Notes: a model not told the origin generated them from the letters alone. Positions 1-7,696 are shown, counted from the stretch's first letter. The stretch: 64,000 nt of DNA from Pseudomonas fildesensis (GCF_001050345.1 NZ_LFMW01000007.1:644410-708409), one strand, 5' to 3'. Numbers and translations are program-made.

Positions 1-403
1 CGCCGCTGTGCACTTCGATCCCGGCCTGGGCCAGGCGCTGCATGCCGCGCCCGGCGACTTCCGGGTTGGGGTCCTGCATCGCCGCGACTACCCGCGCCAG
101 CCGGGCACTCACCAGCGCATCCGCGCACGGCGGGGTATGGCCGTAGTGGCTGCAGGGTTCGAGGGTGACGTACGCCGTGGCGCCTCGGGCCTTGTCACCC
201 GCCGCGCGCAAGGCGTGCACTTCCGCATGGGGCTCGCCCGTGCGCACGTGCCAGCCTTCGCCGACAATCTGCCCGTCGCGCACAATCACGCAGCCCACAC
301 GTGGGTTGGGATGGGTGGTGTACAGGCCCTTGCGCGCCAATTCGAGGGCGCGGGCCATGTAATGGGCGTCGAGGACAGCTTGTTCAGCGCAAAGTGGGTT
401 CAT
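1..403 (-). CDS. ribD: RibD, riboflavin biosynthesis deaminase/reductase (5' part, runs off window)
   Basis: The reading frame from the ATG at 403 gives the N-terminal deaminase domain of RibD, which converts the pyrimidine amine product of RibA into the next riboflavin precursor; the C-terminal reductase domain lies beyond the window edge. Visible are the zinc-binding HAE motif and the matching [11 protein letters not shown] motif of the cytidine-deaminase fold, so the active site is intact. About 134 codons are present. The ATG overlaps the nrdR stop codon by four bases (ATGA), so the two genes are translationally coupled in a nrdR–ribD order that is standard in Pseudomonas. The family assignment is firm. 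Confidence 0.95.
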   Translation of the reverse strand, partial: MNPLCAEQAVLDAHYMARALELARKGLYTTHPNPRVGCVIVRDGQIVGEGWHVRTGEPHAEVHALRAAGDKARGATAYVTLEPCSHYGHTPPCADALVSARLARVVAAMQDPNPEVAGRGMQRLAQAGIEVHSG

Positions 404-870
404 TCTTTGACCGGCTCACGGGCCAGGCGGTCGATCTCTTCGCGGAACTCATTGAGGTCCTGGAAGCGTCGATACACCGAGGCGAAACGGATATAGGCGA
501 CTTCGTCGAGCTTTTGCAACTCGCCCATCACCAGTTCTCCAACCACCAGGGATTTGACTTCTCGCTCGCCGGTCGCGCGCAGCTTGTGCTTGATATGCAC
601 CAGCGCCGCTTCCAGCCGCTCGACACTCACCGGGCGTTTTTCGAGGGCGCGCTGCATACCGGCGCGCAGTTTGTCTTCGTCGAAAGGCTGGCGGCTGCCG
701 TCGGATTTGATCAGACGTGGCAATACCAGTTCGGCGGTTTCGAAGGTGGTGAAACGTTCACCGCAGCCAGAGGCCAGGCATTCGCGCCGGCGGCGTACTT
801 GATCGCCCTCGGCGACCAGACGTGAGTCAATGACCTTGGTGTCGTTGGCACCGCAGAAGGGACAGTGCAT
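400..870 (-). CDS. nrdR: NrdR, transcriptional repressor of ribonucleotide reductase genes
   Basis: NrdR is a 156-residue ATP-cone regulator that represses nrd genes when dATP is high. The start at 870 is chosen because it yields the canonical MHCPFCG opening; longer frames lack family similarity. A zinc ribbon (Cys3, Cys6, Cys31, Cys36) precedes the ATP cone (about residues 49–139). The second cysteine pair reads C-L-A-S-G-C, a CX4C spacing, whereas E. coli and other NrdR proteins I know have CX2C; two extra residues also explain a length of 156 rather than 154. The codons in this stretch were read directly and are clean. The gene is followed by ribD with a 4-base overlap. Confidence 0.95.
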   Translation of the reverse strand: MHCPFCGANDTKVIDSRLVAEGDQVRRRRECLASGCGERFTTFETAELVLPRLIKSDGSRQPFDEDKLRAGMQRALEKRPVSVERLEAALVHIKHKLRATGEREVKSLVVGELVMGELQKLDEVAYIRFASVYRRFQDLNEFREEIDRLAREPVKE

Positions 871-1009
871 GGTGGCAGGCAACAAAAAAAGGGAGGGCCA
901 TGGTAGCGCATCCCTGTGGCAAGACAAGCCATAGCCTTTACGGTATATAGGCAGGCTTATATGTTTGTTTATTTTATAGCCACGGATTTTGTCCTTTCTG
1001 GAGCCGTAC

Positions 1010-1465
1010 ATGCAGTTACGACCACTTGTTTTACTCACCGTGTTCAGTTTTCTGGTCGCCTGCAGCAGCGAAGCCCCCAAGCCGGCCGCACCTCAACCTC
1101 AGCCCGCCCAAGAGAAAAAAATCCCGGGCATTGAAGACCTCGGCCCACTGCCGGCCTATCAGCGGGAAATCAGCGGCAGCCTGACCAACGTGCCTGCCGG
1201 CGCCGAAGTCGAAATGGCGCTGCTGGTGATAGACGACCGTTCGCGCCCGCAACAACTGCTCGCCAGCAGCGTGTTGACCGGCAACGGCAAGCCCCTCGCC
1301 TTCCGTCTGCGCTACAACCCCGAAGCCTTCCCGGCCGGTGCGCGGGTTGAGCTGCGCGGTCGCGCCAGCCAGTCCGGCCAGTTGATCCTGCACCTGCCCG
1401 CCGTACGCATTACCCAAGCGATCACCCAGACCACCGGCCCCCTGCAACTCGTCAAGGCCCCATGA
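1010..1465 (+). CDS. YbaY-like small envelope lipoprotein
   Basis: The product has 151 residues. It begins with a hydrophobic segment ending in a lipobox (FLVAC, Cys17 expected to be lipidated), then a proline/alanine linker (about 19–38) and a beta-rich domain of the YbaY/YscW lipoprotein kind. The start at 1010 is preceded by CTGGAG and places the signal sequence properly; an upstream in-frame start at 989 would spoil it. It is probably anchored to the outer membrane on the periplasmic side. The stop overlaps the next gene's ATG by four bases. Function in this family is not established; the lipoprotein call is strong, the family call moderate. Confidence 0.8.
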   Translation: MQLRPLVLLTVFSFLVACSSEAPKPAAPQPQPAQEKKIPGIEDLGPLPAYQREISGSLTNVPAGAEVEMALLVIDDRSRPQQLLASSVLTGNGKPLAFRLRYNPEAFPAGARVELRGRASQSGQLILHLPAVRITQAITQTTGPLQLVKAP

Positions 1466-2124
1466 CGCCACCGTTGGACCTGCAAGCGGCGCTGAGCGAA
1501 CTGATTGGCGACGCGCAACTGGTGCCCTGCCCGTTGCCGGGCACCGAACTCTCGTTGTGGCTGCTCGACGCCGACAACATGGACCGCGCGTTCAGCCCTG
1601 AAGAAACCCGGCGCATCCTGCATGAACCGCCCTACTGGAGTTTTTGCTGGGCCAGCGGTTTGGCGCTGGCGCGGTACCTGGCGGCGAATCCTGAATGGGT
1701 AGCGGGCAAGCGCGTGCTGGACTTTGGCGCGGGTTCGGGTGTGGCTGGGATTGCTGCAGTTAAAGCGGGCGCATTGGAAGTCGTAGCCTGCGACCTGGAC
1801 CCGCTGGCGCTCGCGTCCTGCCGGGCGAATGCTGAACTCAACGAGGTAGAACTGAGCTATTCGGCTGACTTTTTCGCCGAAGCCGACCGCTTCGACCTGA
1901 TCGTCGTCGCCGACGTGCTCTACGACCGCGCCAACCTGCCCCTGCTGGATCACTTCCTCAGCCGTGGCCGCGAAGCGCTGGTGGCTGACTCGCGGGTGCG
2001 GGACTTCCAGCACCCCGCTTATCAACGCCTGGAAATTCTCGATGCGCTGACGCTGCCGGACCTGGCCGAGCCTTGGGAGTTTCGCAAGGTGAGCCTGTAC
2101 CATTCGCGGCGCCAGCCCTTATAG
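1462..2124 (+). CDS. Class I SAM-dependent methyltransferase (protein-lysine methyltransferase-like)
   Basis: This 220-residue protein carries the glycine-rich SAM-binding motif VLDFGAGSGVAGI (about residues 85–97), an acidic residue after strand 2 (VACDLDP) and the DLIVVADVLYD motif typical of the ETFB-lysine methyltransferase/METTL family. That last motif suggests a protein-lysine or small-amine substrate, but the substrate cannot be told from sequence. The ATG overlaps the stop of the upstream lipoprotein gene, so they are co-translated. The 31-base gap to the thioredoxin gene suggests the same transcript may continue. Confidence 0.82.
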   Translation: MTPPLDLQAALSELIGDAQLVPCPLPGTELSLWLLDADNMDRAFSPEETRRILHEPPYWSFCWASGLALARYLAANPEWVAGKRVLDFGAGSGVAGIAAVKAGALEVVACDLDPLALASCRANAELNEVELSYSADFFAEADRFDLIVVADVLYDRANLPLLDHFLSRGREALVADSRVRDFQHPAYQRLEILDALTLPDLAEPWEFRKVSLYHSRRQPL

Positions 2125-2155
2125 TTGCCCCATTCCGCTTTATTCGAGACGCCCC

Positions 2156-3028
2156 ATGAGTGAGCCCAAGCCGTACATCTTCGACGTCACCACCGCCAAC
2201 TTCGAACAGGCGGTGATCCAGAACTCCTTCGAAAAACCTGTGCTCGTGGATTTCTGGGCCGAGTGGTGTGCGCCGTGCAAGGCGTTGATGCCAATGCTGG
2301 CGCAGATTGCCGAGAGTTATCAGGGCGAGTTGCTGCTGGCCAAGGTCGATTGCGAGGCCGAGCAGGATATCGTCGCGCGTTTTGGCATTCAAAGCCTGCC
2401 GACGGTGGTGCTGTTCAAGGATGGCCAGCCGGTGGACGGGTTTGCCGGGGCGCAGCCGGAGTCGGCGGTGCGGGCGATGCTGGAGCCGCATGTGCAGATG
2501 CCGCCACCCGCTGCCGCAGCACCGTTGGAACAGGCCCAGGCGCTGTTTGCCGAGGGCCGCATCAGTGATGCCGAAGCCGTGCTGGTGACGTTGCTGGGCG
2601 AGGACAACACCAACGCCGCCGCGCTGATCCTTTACGCGCGCTGCCTGGCCGAACGCGGTGAACTGGGCGAAGCCCAGGCCGTGCTCGACGCAGTGAAGAG
2701 CGACGAGCACAAAGCCGCCCTCGCCGGGGCCAAGGCGCAAATCACCTTCCTGCGCCAGGCCGCCGACCTGCCGGACGCCGCCGACTTGAAGAGCCGCCTG
2801 GCGCAAAACCCGCAGGATGATGAGGCGGCCTATCAGTTGGCCATTCAACAACTGGCGCGCCAGCAGTACGACGCGGCGCTGGAAGGTTTGCTCAAGCTGT
2901 TTATCCGCAACCGCAGCTACAGCGAAGGCCTGCCGCACAAGACCTTGCTGCAGGTGTTCGAGCTGCTGGGCAATGACCACCCGCTGGTCACGGTGTACCG
3001 CCGCAAGTTGTTTGCCGCGTTGTACTAG
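2156..3028 (+). CDS. cnoX: Thioredoxin–TPR fusion protein, YbbN/CnoX family
   Basis: The 290-residue protein has an N-terminal thioredoxin domain (about 1–110) and a C-terminal TPR-like helical region (about 122–290) as in E. coli CnoX/YbbN, a chaperone-redox protein that holds oxidatively unfolded substrates for GroEL and DnaK. The active site reads WCAPCK with Cys38 and Cys41, and a cis-proline (SLPT) follows. The E. coli protein lacks this intact CxxC, so here true disulfide reductase activity is plausible in addition to holdase activity. The protein lacks a signal peptide and should be cytosolic. A weak GAGACGCCCC stretch precedes the ATG. Confidence 0.9.
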   Translation: MSEPKPYIFDVTTANFEQAVIQNSFEKPVLVDFWAEWCAPCKALMPMLAQIAESYQGELLLAKVDCEAEQDIVARFGIQSLPTVVLFKDGQPVDGFAGAQPESAVRAMLEPHVQMPPPAAAAPLEQAQALFAEGRISDAEAVLVTLLGEDNTNAAALILYARCLAERGELGEAQAVLDAVKSDEHKAALAGAKAQITFLRQAADLPDAADLKSRLAQNPQDDEAAYQLAIQQLARQQYDAALEGLLKLFIRNRSYSEGLPHKTLLQVFELLGNDHPLVTVYRRKLFAALY

Positions 3029-3042
3029 CGCCCGCCTCGCGC

Positions 3043-3393
3043 CTACAAAGGTTCGATCCAGGTATAGAGCGGCGTATCCCCGCCGCTGCTCACCTTCACG
3101 TTGGCGCTATGGCGCAGGCGCACCAACAGGCGCTTGCCCGCCGACGCATCGCCGGCCAGGCCTTCCAATTGATCGAGCAATTCCAGCCCGCTGAGTTGCC
3201 CGGCAGTGCGCAACAGGTCCTGGGCGTTCTGCCACAGGTCATCATTGTGTTTGACCGGAGCAGCCGGCGCGGCGGCCGCGCTTGCCACTGGCGTTGCCTG
3301 CAACTGCGCGCCGAGTCGCGCCCAATCGCCGTCGTCCAGTTCAATCGTCAAGTCGACCGGCAGGTCGCCGACGGTCCCACGAATTCGCAACAT
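3043..3393 (-). CDS. Conserved hypothetical protein, 116 aa
   Basis: The frame encodes a soluble, acidic 116-residue protein: an N-terminal beta-rich part (about 1–33), an Ala/Pro linker (about 34–46) and a helical, Leu/Gln-rich part (about 50–90). No catalytic motif, signal peptide or membrane segment is visible. It converges with the thioredoxin gene, leaving 14 bases between their stops, and is divergent from the DUF2796 gene, with which it shares a 131-base intergenic region. Codon usage is that of its neighbours. I recognise it only as a protein of the type found at this place in other Pseudomonas; function unknown. Confidence 0.75.
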   Translation of the reverse strand: MLRIRGTVGDLPVDLTIELDDGDWARLGAQLQATPVASAAAAPAAPVKHNDDLWQNAQDLLRTAGQLSGLELLDQLEGLAGDASAGKRLLVRLRHSANVKVSSGGDTPLYTWIEPL

Positions 3394-3477
3394 CGTCCTT
3401 ACTCCTGCACTTTTCTGACAGGCATGCTCCCATGTGGCTTGCGCAACGCCAAGCGGGCGGTCAAACTCTCGGCATTA

Positions 3478-3499
3478 TTGTTATAAGATCACATAACAA
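3478..3499 (+). promoter_or_regulatory. Perfect inverted repeat, candidate operator (Zur-like) of the DUF2796 operon
   Basis: TTGTTAT at 3478–3484 and ATAACAA at 3493–3499 form a perfect 7-bp inverted repeat with an 8-base spacer, 26 bases before the DUF2796 start. The half-site GTTAT/ATAAC is that of gamma-proteobacterial Zur boxes, but the usual spacing between these half-sites is about 3–4 bases, so the Zur assignment is an inference from half-site sequence plus the zinc-type operon downstream. Confidence 0.5.
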
Positions 3500-3524
3500 A
3501 ACCTTCATGTTCTGGAGCTTTCTC

Positions 3525-4136
3525 ATGCGCCGTCTGATGCTTGCTTTACCGTTCGCCCTACTGCCACTGGCTATCGCCCATGCCGCTGACGAACACGACC
3601 ATGACCACGAACATGGCAGCCTCGGCGCCCATGAACACGGCGTCGGCCGCCTTAACGCGGTACTCGACGGCCCGGCCCTGGAGCTGGAGCTGGACAGCCC
3701 GGCAATGAACCTGGTGGGGTTCGAACACGTGGCGACCACCGCCGCAGACAAAGCCAAGGTCGCCGCCGTGCGCAAACAGCTTGAGAGCCCCCTGACCCTG
3801 TTCAACCTGCCCAAAGCCGCCGGTTGCGTGATCAGCACCCAGGAGCTCAACAGCCCACTGTTCGGCGACAAGCCTGAAGCCGACCATGACGACGATGATG
3901 ATGACCACGCCACCGACGGTAAAGGCGCAGCCGCCCACGAGCATCATCACGACCACAGCGAAATCCACGCCCACTACCAGTTCACCTGCGCCACGCCGAC
4001 TGCCCTGAGCAACCTCGACCTGACCCAGGTGTTCAAGACCTTCCCCGCCACCCAGAAAATTCAGGTACAACTGATCGGCCCAAGCGGCCAGCAAGGTGTT
4101 GAAGCAACGCCCACTACAGCCACCCTTAAATTCTGA
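3525..4136 (+). CDS. DUF2796 His-rich periplasmic protein, probable zinc binder
   Basis: The product has 203 residues. A signal peptide (about 1–21, ending AHA-A) leads to a His/Asp-rich segment (about 22–40), a folded middle part, a second extreme His/Asp cluster (about 124–155, with six consecutive Asp followed by HEHHHDH) and a C-terminal beta-rich tail. This architecture is that of periplasmic metal-binding proteins. The start at 3525 has TGGAGC eight bases upstream; an upstream extension is unlikely. It heads a same-strand unit with ABC ATPase, permease and DUF3299 genes, matching the P. aeruginosa PA4063–PA4066 order, which I recall as induced by zinc shortage. Metal identity is inferred. 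Confidence 0.85.
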   Translation: MRRLMLALPFALLPLAIAHAADEHDHDHEHGSLGAHEHGVGRLNAVLDGPALELELDSPAMNLVGFEHVATTAADKAKVAAVRKQLESPLTLFNLPKAAGCVISTQELNSPLFGDKPEADHDDDDDDHATDGKGAAAHEHHHDHSEIHAHYQFTCATPTALSNLDLTQVFKTFPATQKIQVQLIGPSGQQGVEATPTTATLKF

Positions 4137-4158
4137 CTGGAACACGGCCTCTATCGGA

Positions 4159-4228
4159 GCCGGCTTGCCGGCGATGCAGGCGGCGCGGTCTTTCAGGACT
4201 CTGCGGCGATGCCATCGCCGGCAAGCCG
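4159..4228. repeat. REPIN: two inverted REP sequences inside the operon
   Basis: A REP core at 4159–4176 (GCCGGCTTGCCGGCGATG) is mirrored at 4213–4228, giving a 16-bp perfect stem (4161–4176 with 4213–4228) around a 36-base loop. This is the REPIN arrangement known from P. fluorescens. It sits in the 151-base gap between the DUF2796 gene and the ABC ATPase gene, so it should fold in the mRNA and may protect or separate the upstream message. Confidence 0.85.
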
Positions 4229-4287
4229 ACGCCTACAGGGGGCGGCGCCATTTTTGAAAATTTGCCAGCAGGCGATATTGATTTCCC

Positions 4288-4998
4288 ATGAAGCAAGCAC
4301 TGATCGAACTGTCTGACCTGGGCTTCAACTGGCCCGGTCACCCGCAGTTGCTGGACATCCCCGCGTTCCGCCTGGAGCCTGGCGAAACGCTGTTTCTGAA
4401 AGGCCCGAGCGGCAGCGGTAAAACCACATTGCTCGGCCTGCTGGGCGGCGTGCAGAAACCCAGCCGTGGCAGCATTCGCCTGCTCGGCCAGGAGTTGACC
4501 GAACTCTCGGCCGGCGCCCGTGACCGTTTTCGCGTCGACCACACCGGCTATATCTTCCAGCAGTTCAACCTGCTGCCGTTTCTGTCGGTGCGCGAGAACG
4601 TCGAGTTGCCTTGCCACTTTTCCAAGCTGCGCGCGCAACGGGCGATTCAACGCCACGGCAGTGTCGACCAGGCCGCCGCGACTTTGCTGGCGCACCTGGG
4701 CCTGAAGGATAAAGACTTACTGGAGCGCCGCGCCGACTCGCTGTCCATCGGCCAACAACAACGGGTGGCCGCCGCCCGCGCGCTGATCGGCCAACCGGAA
4801 CTGGTGATCGCCGACGAACCCACGTCGGCCCTGGACTACGACGCCCGCGAAGCTTTCCTGCAACTGTTGTTCGCCGAATGCCGCGAGGCCGGTGCCAGCC
4901 TGTTGTTTGTCAGCCATGACCAAAGCCTGGCGCCGCTGTTCGACCGCAACCTGTCGCTGGCCGAACTCAATCGCGCCGCCACGCCTGCAGAGGTTTGA
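4288..4998 (+). CDS. ABC transporter ATP-binding protein (LolD/MacB type)
   Basis: This 236-residue ATPase has Walker A GPSGSGKT (39–46), the Q-loop region around YIFQQFN (88–94), the signature LSIGQQQR (152–159, with Ile in place of the first Gly of LSGGQ), Walker B LVIADE (172–177) and the H-loop His210. The sequence is of the LolD/MacB/FtsE group that partners with FtsX-like permeases. The next gene, one base after this stop, encodes such a permease. The pair probably drives a mechanical or extrusion process at the inner membrane rather than uptake, because this group usually lacks import-type permeases. Substrate is unknown. Confidence 0.92.
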   Translation: MKQALIELSDLGFNWPGHPQLLDIPAFRLEPGETLFLKGPSGSGKTTLLGLLGGVQKPSRGSIRLLGQELTELSAGARDRFRVDHTGYIFQQFNLLPFLSVRENVELPCHFSKLRAQRAIQRHGSVDQAAATLLAHLGLKDKDLLERRADSLSIGQQQRVAAARALIGQPELVIADEPTSALDYDAREAFLQLLFAECREAGASLLFVSHDQSLAPLFDRNLSLAELNRAATPAEV

Positions 4999-4999
4999 G

Positions 5000-6265
5000 A
5001 TGTATTTGTTTCGTCTAGCCATGGCCAGCCTGGCTAACCGCCGGTTTACCGCGATCCTCACCGCCTTCGCCATCGCCCTGTCGGTGTGCCTGCTGCTGGC
5101 GGTAGAGCGCGTACGCGTTGAGGCGCGCAACAGTTTTGCGAGCACCATCAGCGGCACCGACCTGATCGTCGGCGCGCGCGCAGGCTCGGTCAACCTGCTG
5201 CTGTACTCGGTGTTCCGCATCGGCAATGCCACCAACAATATCCGCTGGGACAGTTACGAGCACTTCGCCGCCAGCCCGCAGGTGAAATGGGCGATCCCGA
5301 TTTCCCTCGGCGACTCCCATCGCGGTTACCGCGTGATGGGCACCAACGAGTCCTACTTCGAGCACTACCAGTACGGTCGCAAGCAAAACCTCGAACTGGC
5401 CAGCGGCCGCGCCTTTGCCACCGACCCGTTCGAAGTGGTACTCGGCGCGGAAGTGGCCGAAGCGCTGCACTACAAGCTCGGTGACAAGTTGGTGCTGGCC
5501 CACGGCGTGGCGGTGGTCAGCCTGGTCAAACACGATGACAAGCCGTTCACCGTCGTCGGCATTCTCAAGCGCACCGGCACGCCGGTGGACCGTACGCTAC
5601 ATATCAGCCTCGGCGGCATGGAAGCGATCCATATCGACTGGCACAACGGCGTGCCCGCCCAGGGCAAAGGCCGTATCAGCGCCGACCAGGCACGCAATAT
5701 GGACCTGACGCCGCAAGCCATCACCGCGTTCATGCTCGGCCTGAACAACAAGATTTCCACCTTCGCCCTGCAACGCGAGATCAATGAGTTCCGTGGCGAG
5801 CCGATGCTGGCGATCCTGCCGGGCGTGGCGCTGCAAGAGCTGTGGAGCATGATGGGCACCGCTGAAAAAGCCCTGTTCGTAATCTCGCTGTTCGTGGTGC
5901 TGACCGGTTTGATCGGCATGCTCACGGCGATTCTCACCAGCCTCAACGAACGCCGCCGCGAAATGGCGATCCTGCGTTCGGTGGGCGCGCGGCCCTGGCA
6001 TATCGCGACGTTGCTGATCTTCGAAGCGTTCGCCCTGGCCTTGGCCGGCGTGGTGGCGGGCGTCGGCTTGCTCTATGTGTGCATCGCCGCGTCGCGCGGG
6101 TATTTGCAGGCGAACTATGGTTTGGACCTGCCGATGGCCTGGCCGAGCGAGTATGAATGGACCCTGCTGGCCGGTATTCTTGCGGCAGCGCTGTTGATGG
6201 GCAGCGTGCCGGCCTGGCGAGCCTATCGCCAATCGTTGGCCGATGGCCTGTCCATAAGGCTGTGA
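5000..6265 (+). CDS. FtsX/MacB-like ABC permease
   Basis: The 421-residue membrane protein has one N-terminal membrane helix (about 17–37), a large periplasmic domain (about 38–285) and three C-terminal helices (about 292–318, 334–360, 387–408), the layout of MacB/FtsX/LolC permeases. Start at 5000 lies one base after the ATPase stop; a longer frame exists but overlaps the ATPase and lacks sense. The conserved NERRREMAILRSVGARP motif between helices 2 and 3 is the coupling region seen in this family. With the ATPase and the two exported proteins it would make a trans-envelope complex. Substrate unknown. Confidence 0.92.
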   Translation: MYLFRLAMASLANRRFTAILTAFAIALSVCLLLAVERVRVEARNSFASTISGTDLIVGARAGSVNLLLYSVFRIGNATNNIRWDSYEHFAASPQVKWAIPISLGDSHRGYRVMGTNESYFEHYQYGRKQNLELASGRAFATDPFEVVLGAEVAEALHYKLGDKLVLAHGVAVVSLVKHDDKPFTVVGILKRTGTPVDRTLHISLGGMEAIHIDWHNGVPAQGKGRISADQARNMDLTPQAITAFMLGLNNKISTFALQREINEFRGEPMLAILPGVALQELWSMMGTAEKALFVISLFVVLTGLIGMLTAILTSLNERRREMAILRSVGARPWHIATLLIFEAFALALAGVVAGVGLLYVCIAASRGYLQANYGLDLPMAWPSEYEWTLLAGILAAALLMGSVPAWRAYRQSLADGLSIRL

Positions 6266-6271
6266 ACAGCC

Positions 6272-6337
6272 GCTGCAAGTTTCAAGCGACGAGCCTCAAG
6301 CGAATCGGCTTCTACTTGCAGCTTGTAGCTTGCAGCT
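6272..6337. repeat. Short inverted-repeat element between permease and DUF3299 genes
   Basis: GCTGCAAGT (6272–6280) and ACTTGCAGC (6314–6322) are exact reverse complements, and a further GCTTGTAGCTTGCAGCT block follows (6321–6337). Such Gly-free, TGCAAG/CTTGCA-rich blocks recur in Pseudomonas intergenic regions. It can fold in the polycistronic message. Confidence 0.5.
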
Positions 6338-6356
6338 ATCCACTGAGGAGTCTCTG

Positions 6357-6878
6357 ATGCGTCGTGCGCTGTTTGCGTTGTTGCTGCTGGTCGCCGTGCC
6401 CACCTGGGCGGAGGAGCAGCCCAAGGATTTGTCCTGGCAGGAGATGATCCCGCCGGACGCACCGCCGGAAATCCCCAATATGAAACCGCTGCACGACCTG
6501 TCGAACATGGCCGATGCCTTGTCGGTCGAGGCGGCGCCTGCGGCCAGGCAAGACCTGCCCAATGCGCCGGTGGTGCAAAGCCTCAACGGCCGGCATATCC
6601 GCCTGCCGGGCTATATCGTGCCGCTGGAAGTCAGTGAAGAGGGCCGCACCACGGAGTTTTTGCTGGTGCCGTATTTCGGCGCCTGCATCCACGTACCGCC
6701 GCCGCCGTCGAACCAGATCGTGCATGTAAAAAGCGAAATCGGCGTGAAGCTCGATGAGTTATATCAACCGTATTGGATCGAGGGCGCGATGCAGGTCAAA
6801 CCGTCGTCCAGTGAGTTGGCCGACGCCGGCTATCAGATGGATGCCGAGAAGATTTACATCTACGAATTGCCGGAATAG
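6357..6878 (+). CDS. DUF3299 periplasmic protein
   Basis: The product has 173 residues with a clear signal peptide (about 1–18, cut after TWA). The mature part holds the DUF3299 signature: a beta segment GYIVPLE, then a YFGACIHVPPPPSNQIVHV stretch with a single conserved cysteine followed by a proline run and a histidine. The start at 6357 follows a TGAGGAG ribosome site. It is the fourth gene of the DUF2796–ATPase–permease unit. The Cys/His motif could bind a metal or a thiol partner, but no reaction is known for the family. The downstream gene (oprG) has its own control region. Confidence 0.85.
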   Translation: MRRALFALLLLVAVPTWAEEQPKDLSWQEMIPPDAPPEIPNMKPLHDLSNMADALSVEAAPAARQDLPNAPVVQSLNGRHIRLPGYIVPLEVSEEGRTTEFLLVPYFGACIHVPPPPSNQIVHVKSEIGVKLDELYQPYWIEGAMQVKPSSSELADAGYQMDAEKIYIYELPE

Positions 6879-6895
6879 TGCTTATCACCCATTCA

Positions 6896-6936
6896 TTGAG
6901 CTGGGTCAAAAGACCAAACGGAACGATCTCTACCAT
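6896..6936 (+). promoter_or_regulatory. ANR/FNR-like site and -10 element upstream of oprG
   Basis: TTGAGCTGGGTCAA (6896–6909) matches the ANR/FNR consensus TTGAT-N4-ATCAA at eight of ten positions and keeps dyad symmetry. TACCAT at 6931–6936 would be the -10; a start near 6943 puts the site at about -41, the classical position for FNR-type activation. OprG in P. aeruginosa is known to respond to anaerobiosis through Anr. Confidence 0.6.
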
Positions 6937-6972
6937 TGGACGTACAACTTTTAAACGTCCTCTGGAGCTCCC

Positions 6973-7671
6973 ATGAACAAGTCCCTGCTCGGCGCGTCCC
7001 TCTTCGCGCTCGCCCTCGTTGCCCCCGTTGCCCACGCTCACGAAGCGGGCGACATTCTGATTCGCGCCGGTGCAATTACCGTGAACCCGAAGGCCGACAG
7101 CGGCAGTGTCAAGGTCGACCAGGGCCCATTGGCCGGCGCCAACCTGGGCGGCAAGGCGACCATGAGCAGCGACACGCAACTGGGCTTGAACTTCGCCTAC
7201 ATGCTGACCAACCACGTCGGTATCGAACTGCTGGCGGCCACGCCGTTCGAGCATGACGTGAAGATCAAGGGCACCGCCCTCGGCGCCGCCAACGGCAAAC
7301 TCGGCTCCCTGAAACACCTGCCACCGACCCTGAGCATCGTGTACTACCCACTCGACAATAAATCGGCCTTCCAGCCGTACGTCGGTGCCGGTATCAACTA
7401 CACCTGGATCTACGACGAACACGTCGGCAGCCGCGCTTCGGACGCAGGCTTCAGCAACTTCAAGGCCGAGAACTCCTGGGGTTGGGCCGCGCAGATCGGC
7501 GCTGACTACATGATCAACGAAAAGTGGATGATCAACGCCCAGGCGCGCTACATCGACATCAGCACCAAGGCCACTGTCGACAACAATGCACTGGGCCAGG
7601 GCACACGCGCCAAGGTCAATGTGGACGTCGACCCGATGGTTTACATGGTGGGTATTGGTTACAAGTTCTAA
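6973..7671 (+). CDS. oprG: OprG, OmpW-family outer membrane protein
   Basis: The 232-residue protein has a signal peptide (about 1–22, cut after AHA) and then an eight-stranded beta-barrel of the OmpW family with alternating hydrophobic residues and the C-terminal aromatic residue (YKF) used by BAM. OmpW/OprG barrels form small channels for hydrophobic compounds in the outer membrane. TCTGGAGCTC precedes the ATG. The gene position, after the DUF3299 unit and before the reductase-like gene, equals that of oprG in P. aeruginosa. The ANR-like box upstream supports oxygen control. It ends before a large hairpin. Confidence 0.93.
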   Translation: MNKSLLGASLFALALVAPVAHAHEAGDILIRAGAITVNPKADSGSVKVDQGPLAGANLGGKATMSSDTQLGLNFAYMLTNHVGIELLAATPFEHDVKIKGTALGAANGKLGSLKHLPPTLSIVYYPLDNKSAFQPYVGAGINYTWIYDEHVGSRASDAGFSNFKAENSWGWAAQIGADYMINEKWMINAQARYIDISTKATVDNNALGQGTRAKVNVDVDPMVYMVGIGYKF

Positions 7672-7696
7672 CCACGACCTGACAAACGCTACAAAA

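Noticed and set aside
8..496. A 162-codon plus-strand frame over ribD/nrdR
   Set aside because: Antisense to two well-identified genes.
4892..4999. Extended start of the permease inside the ABC ATPase gene
   Set aside because: Overlap of 36 codons with no family match; the ATG at 5000, one base after the ATPase stop, fits.
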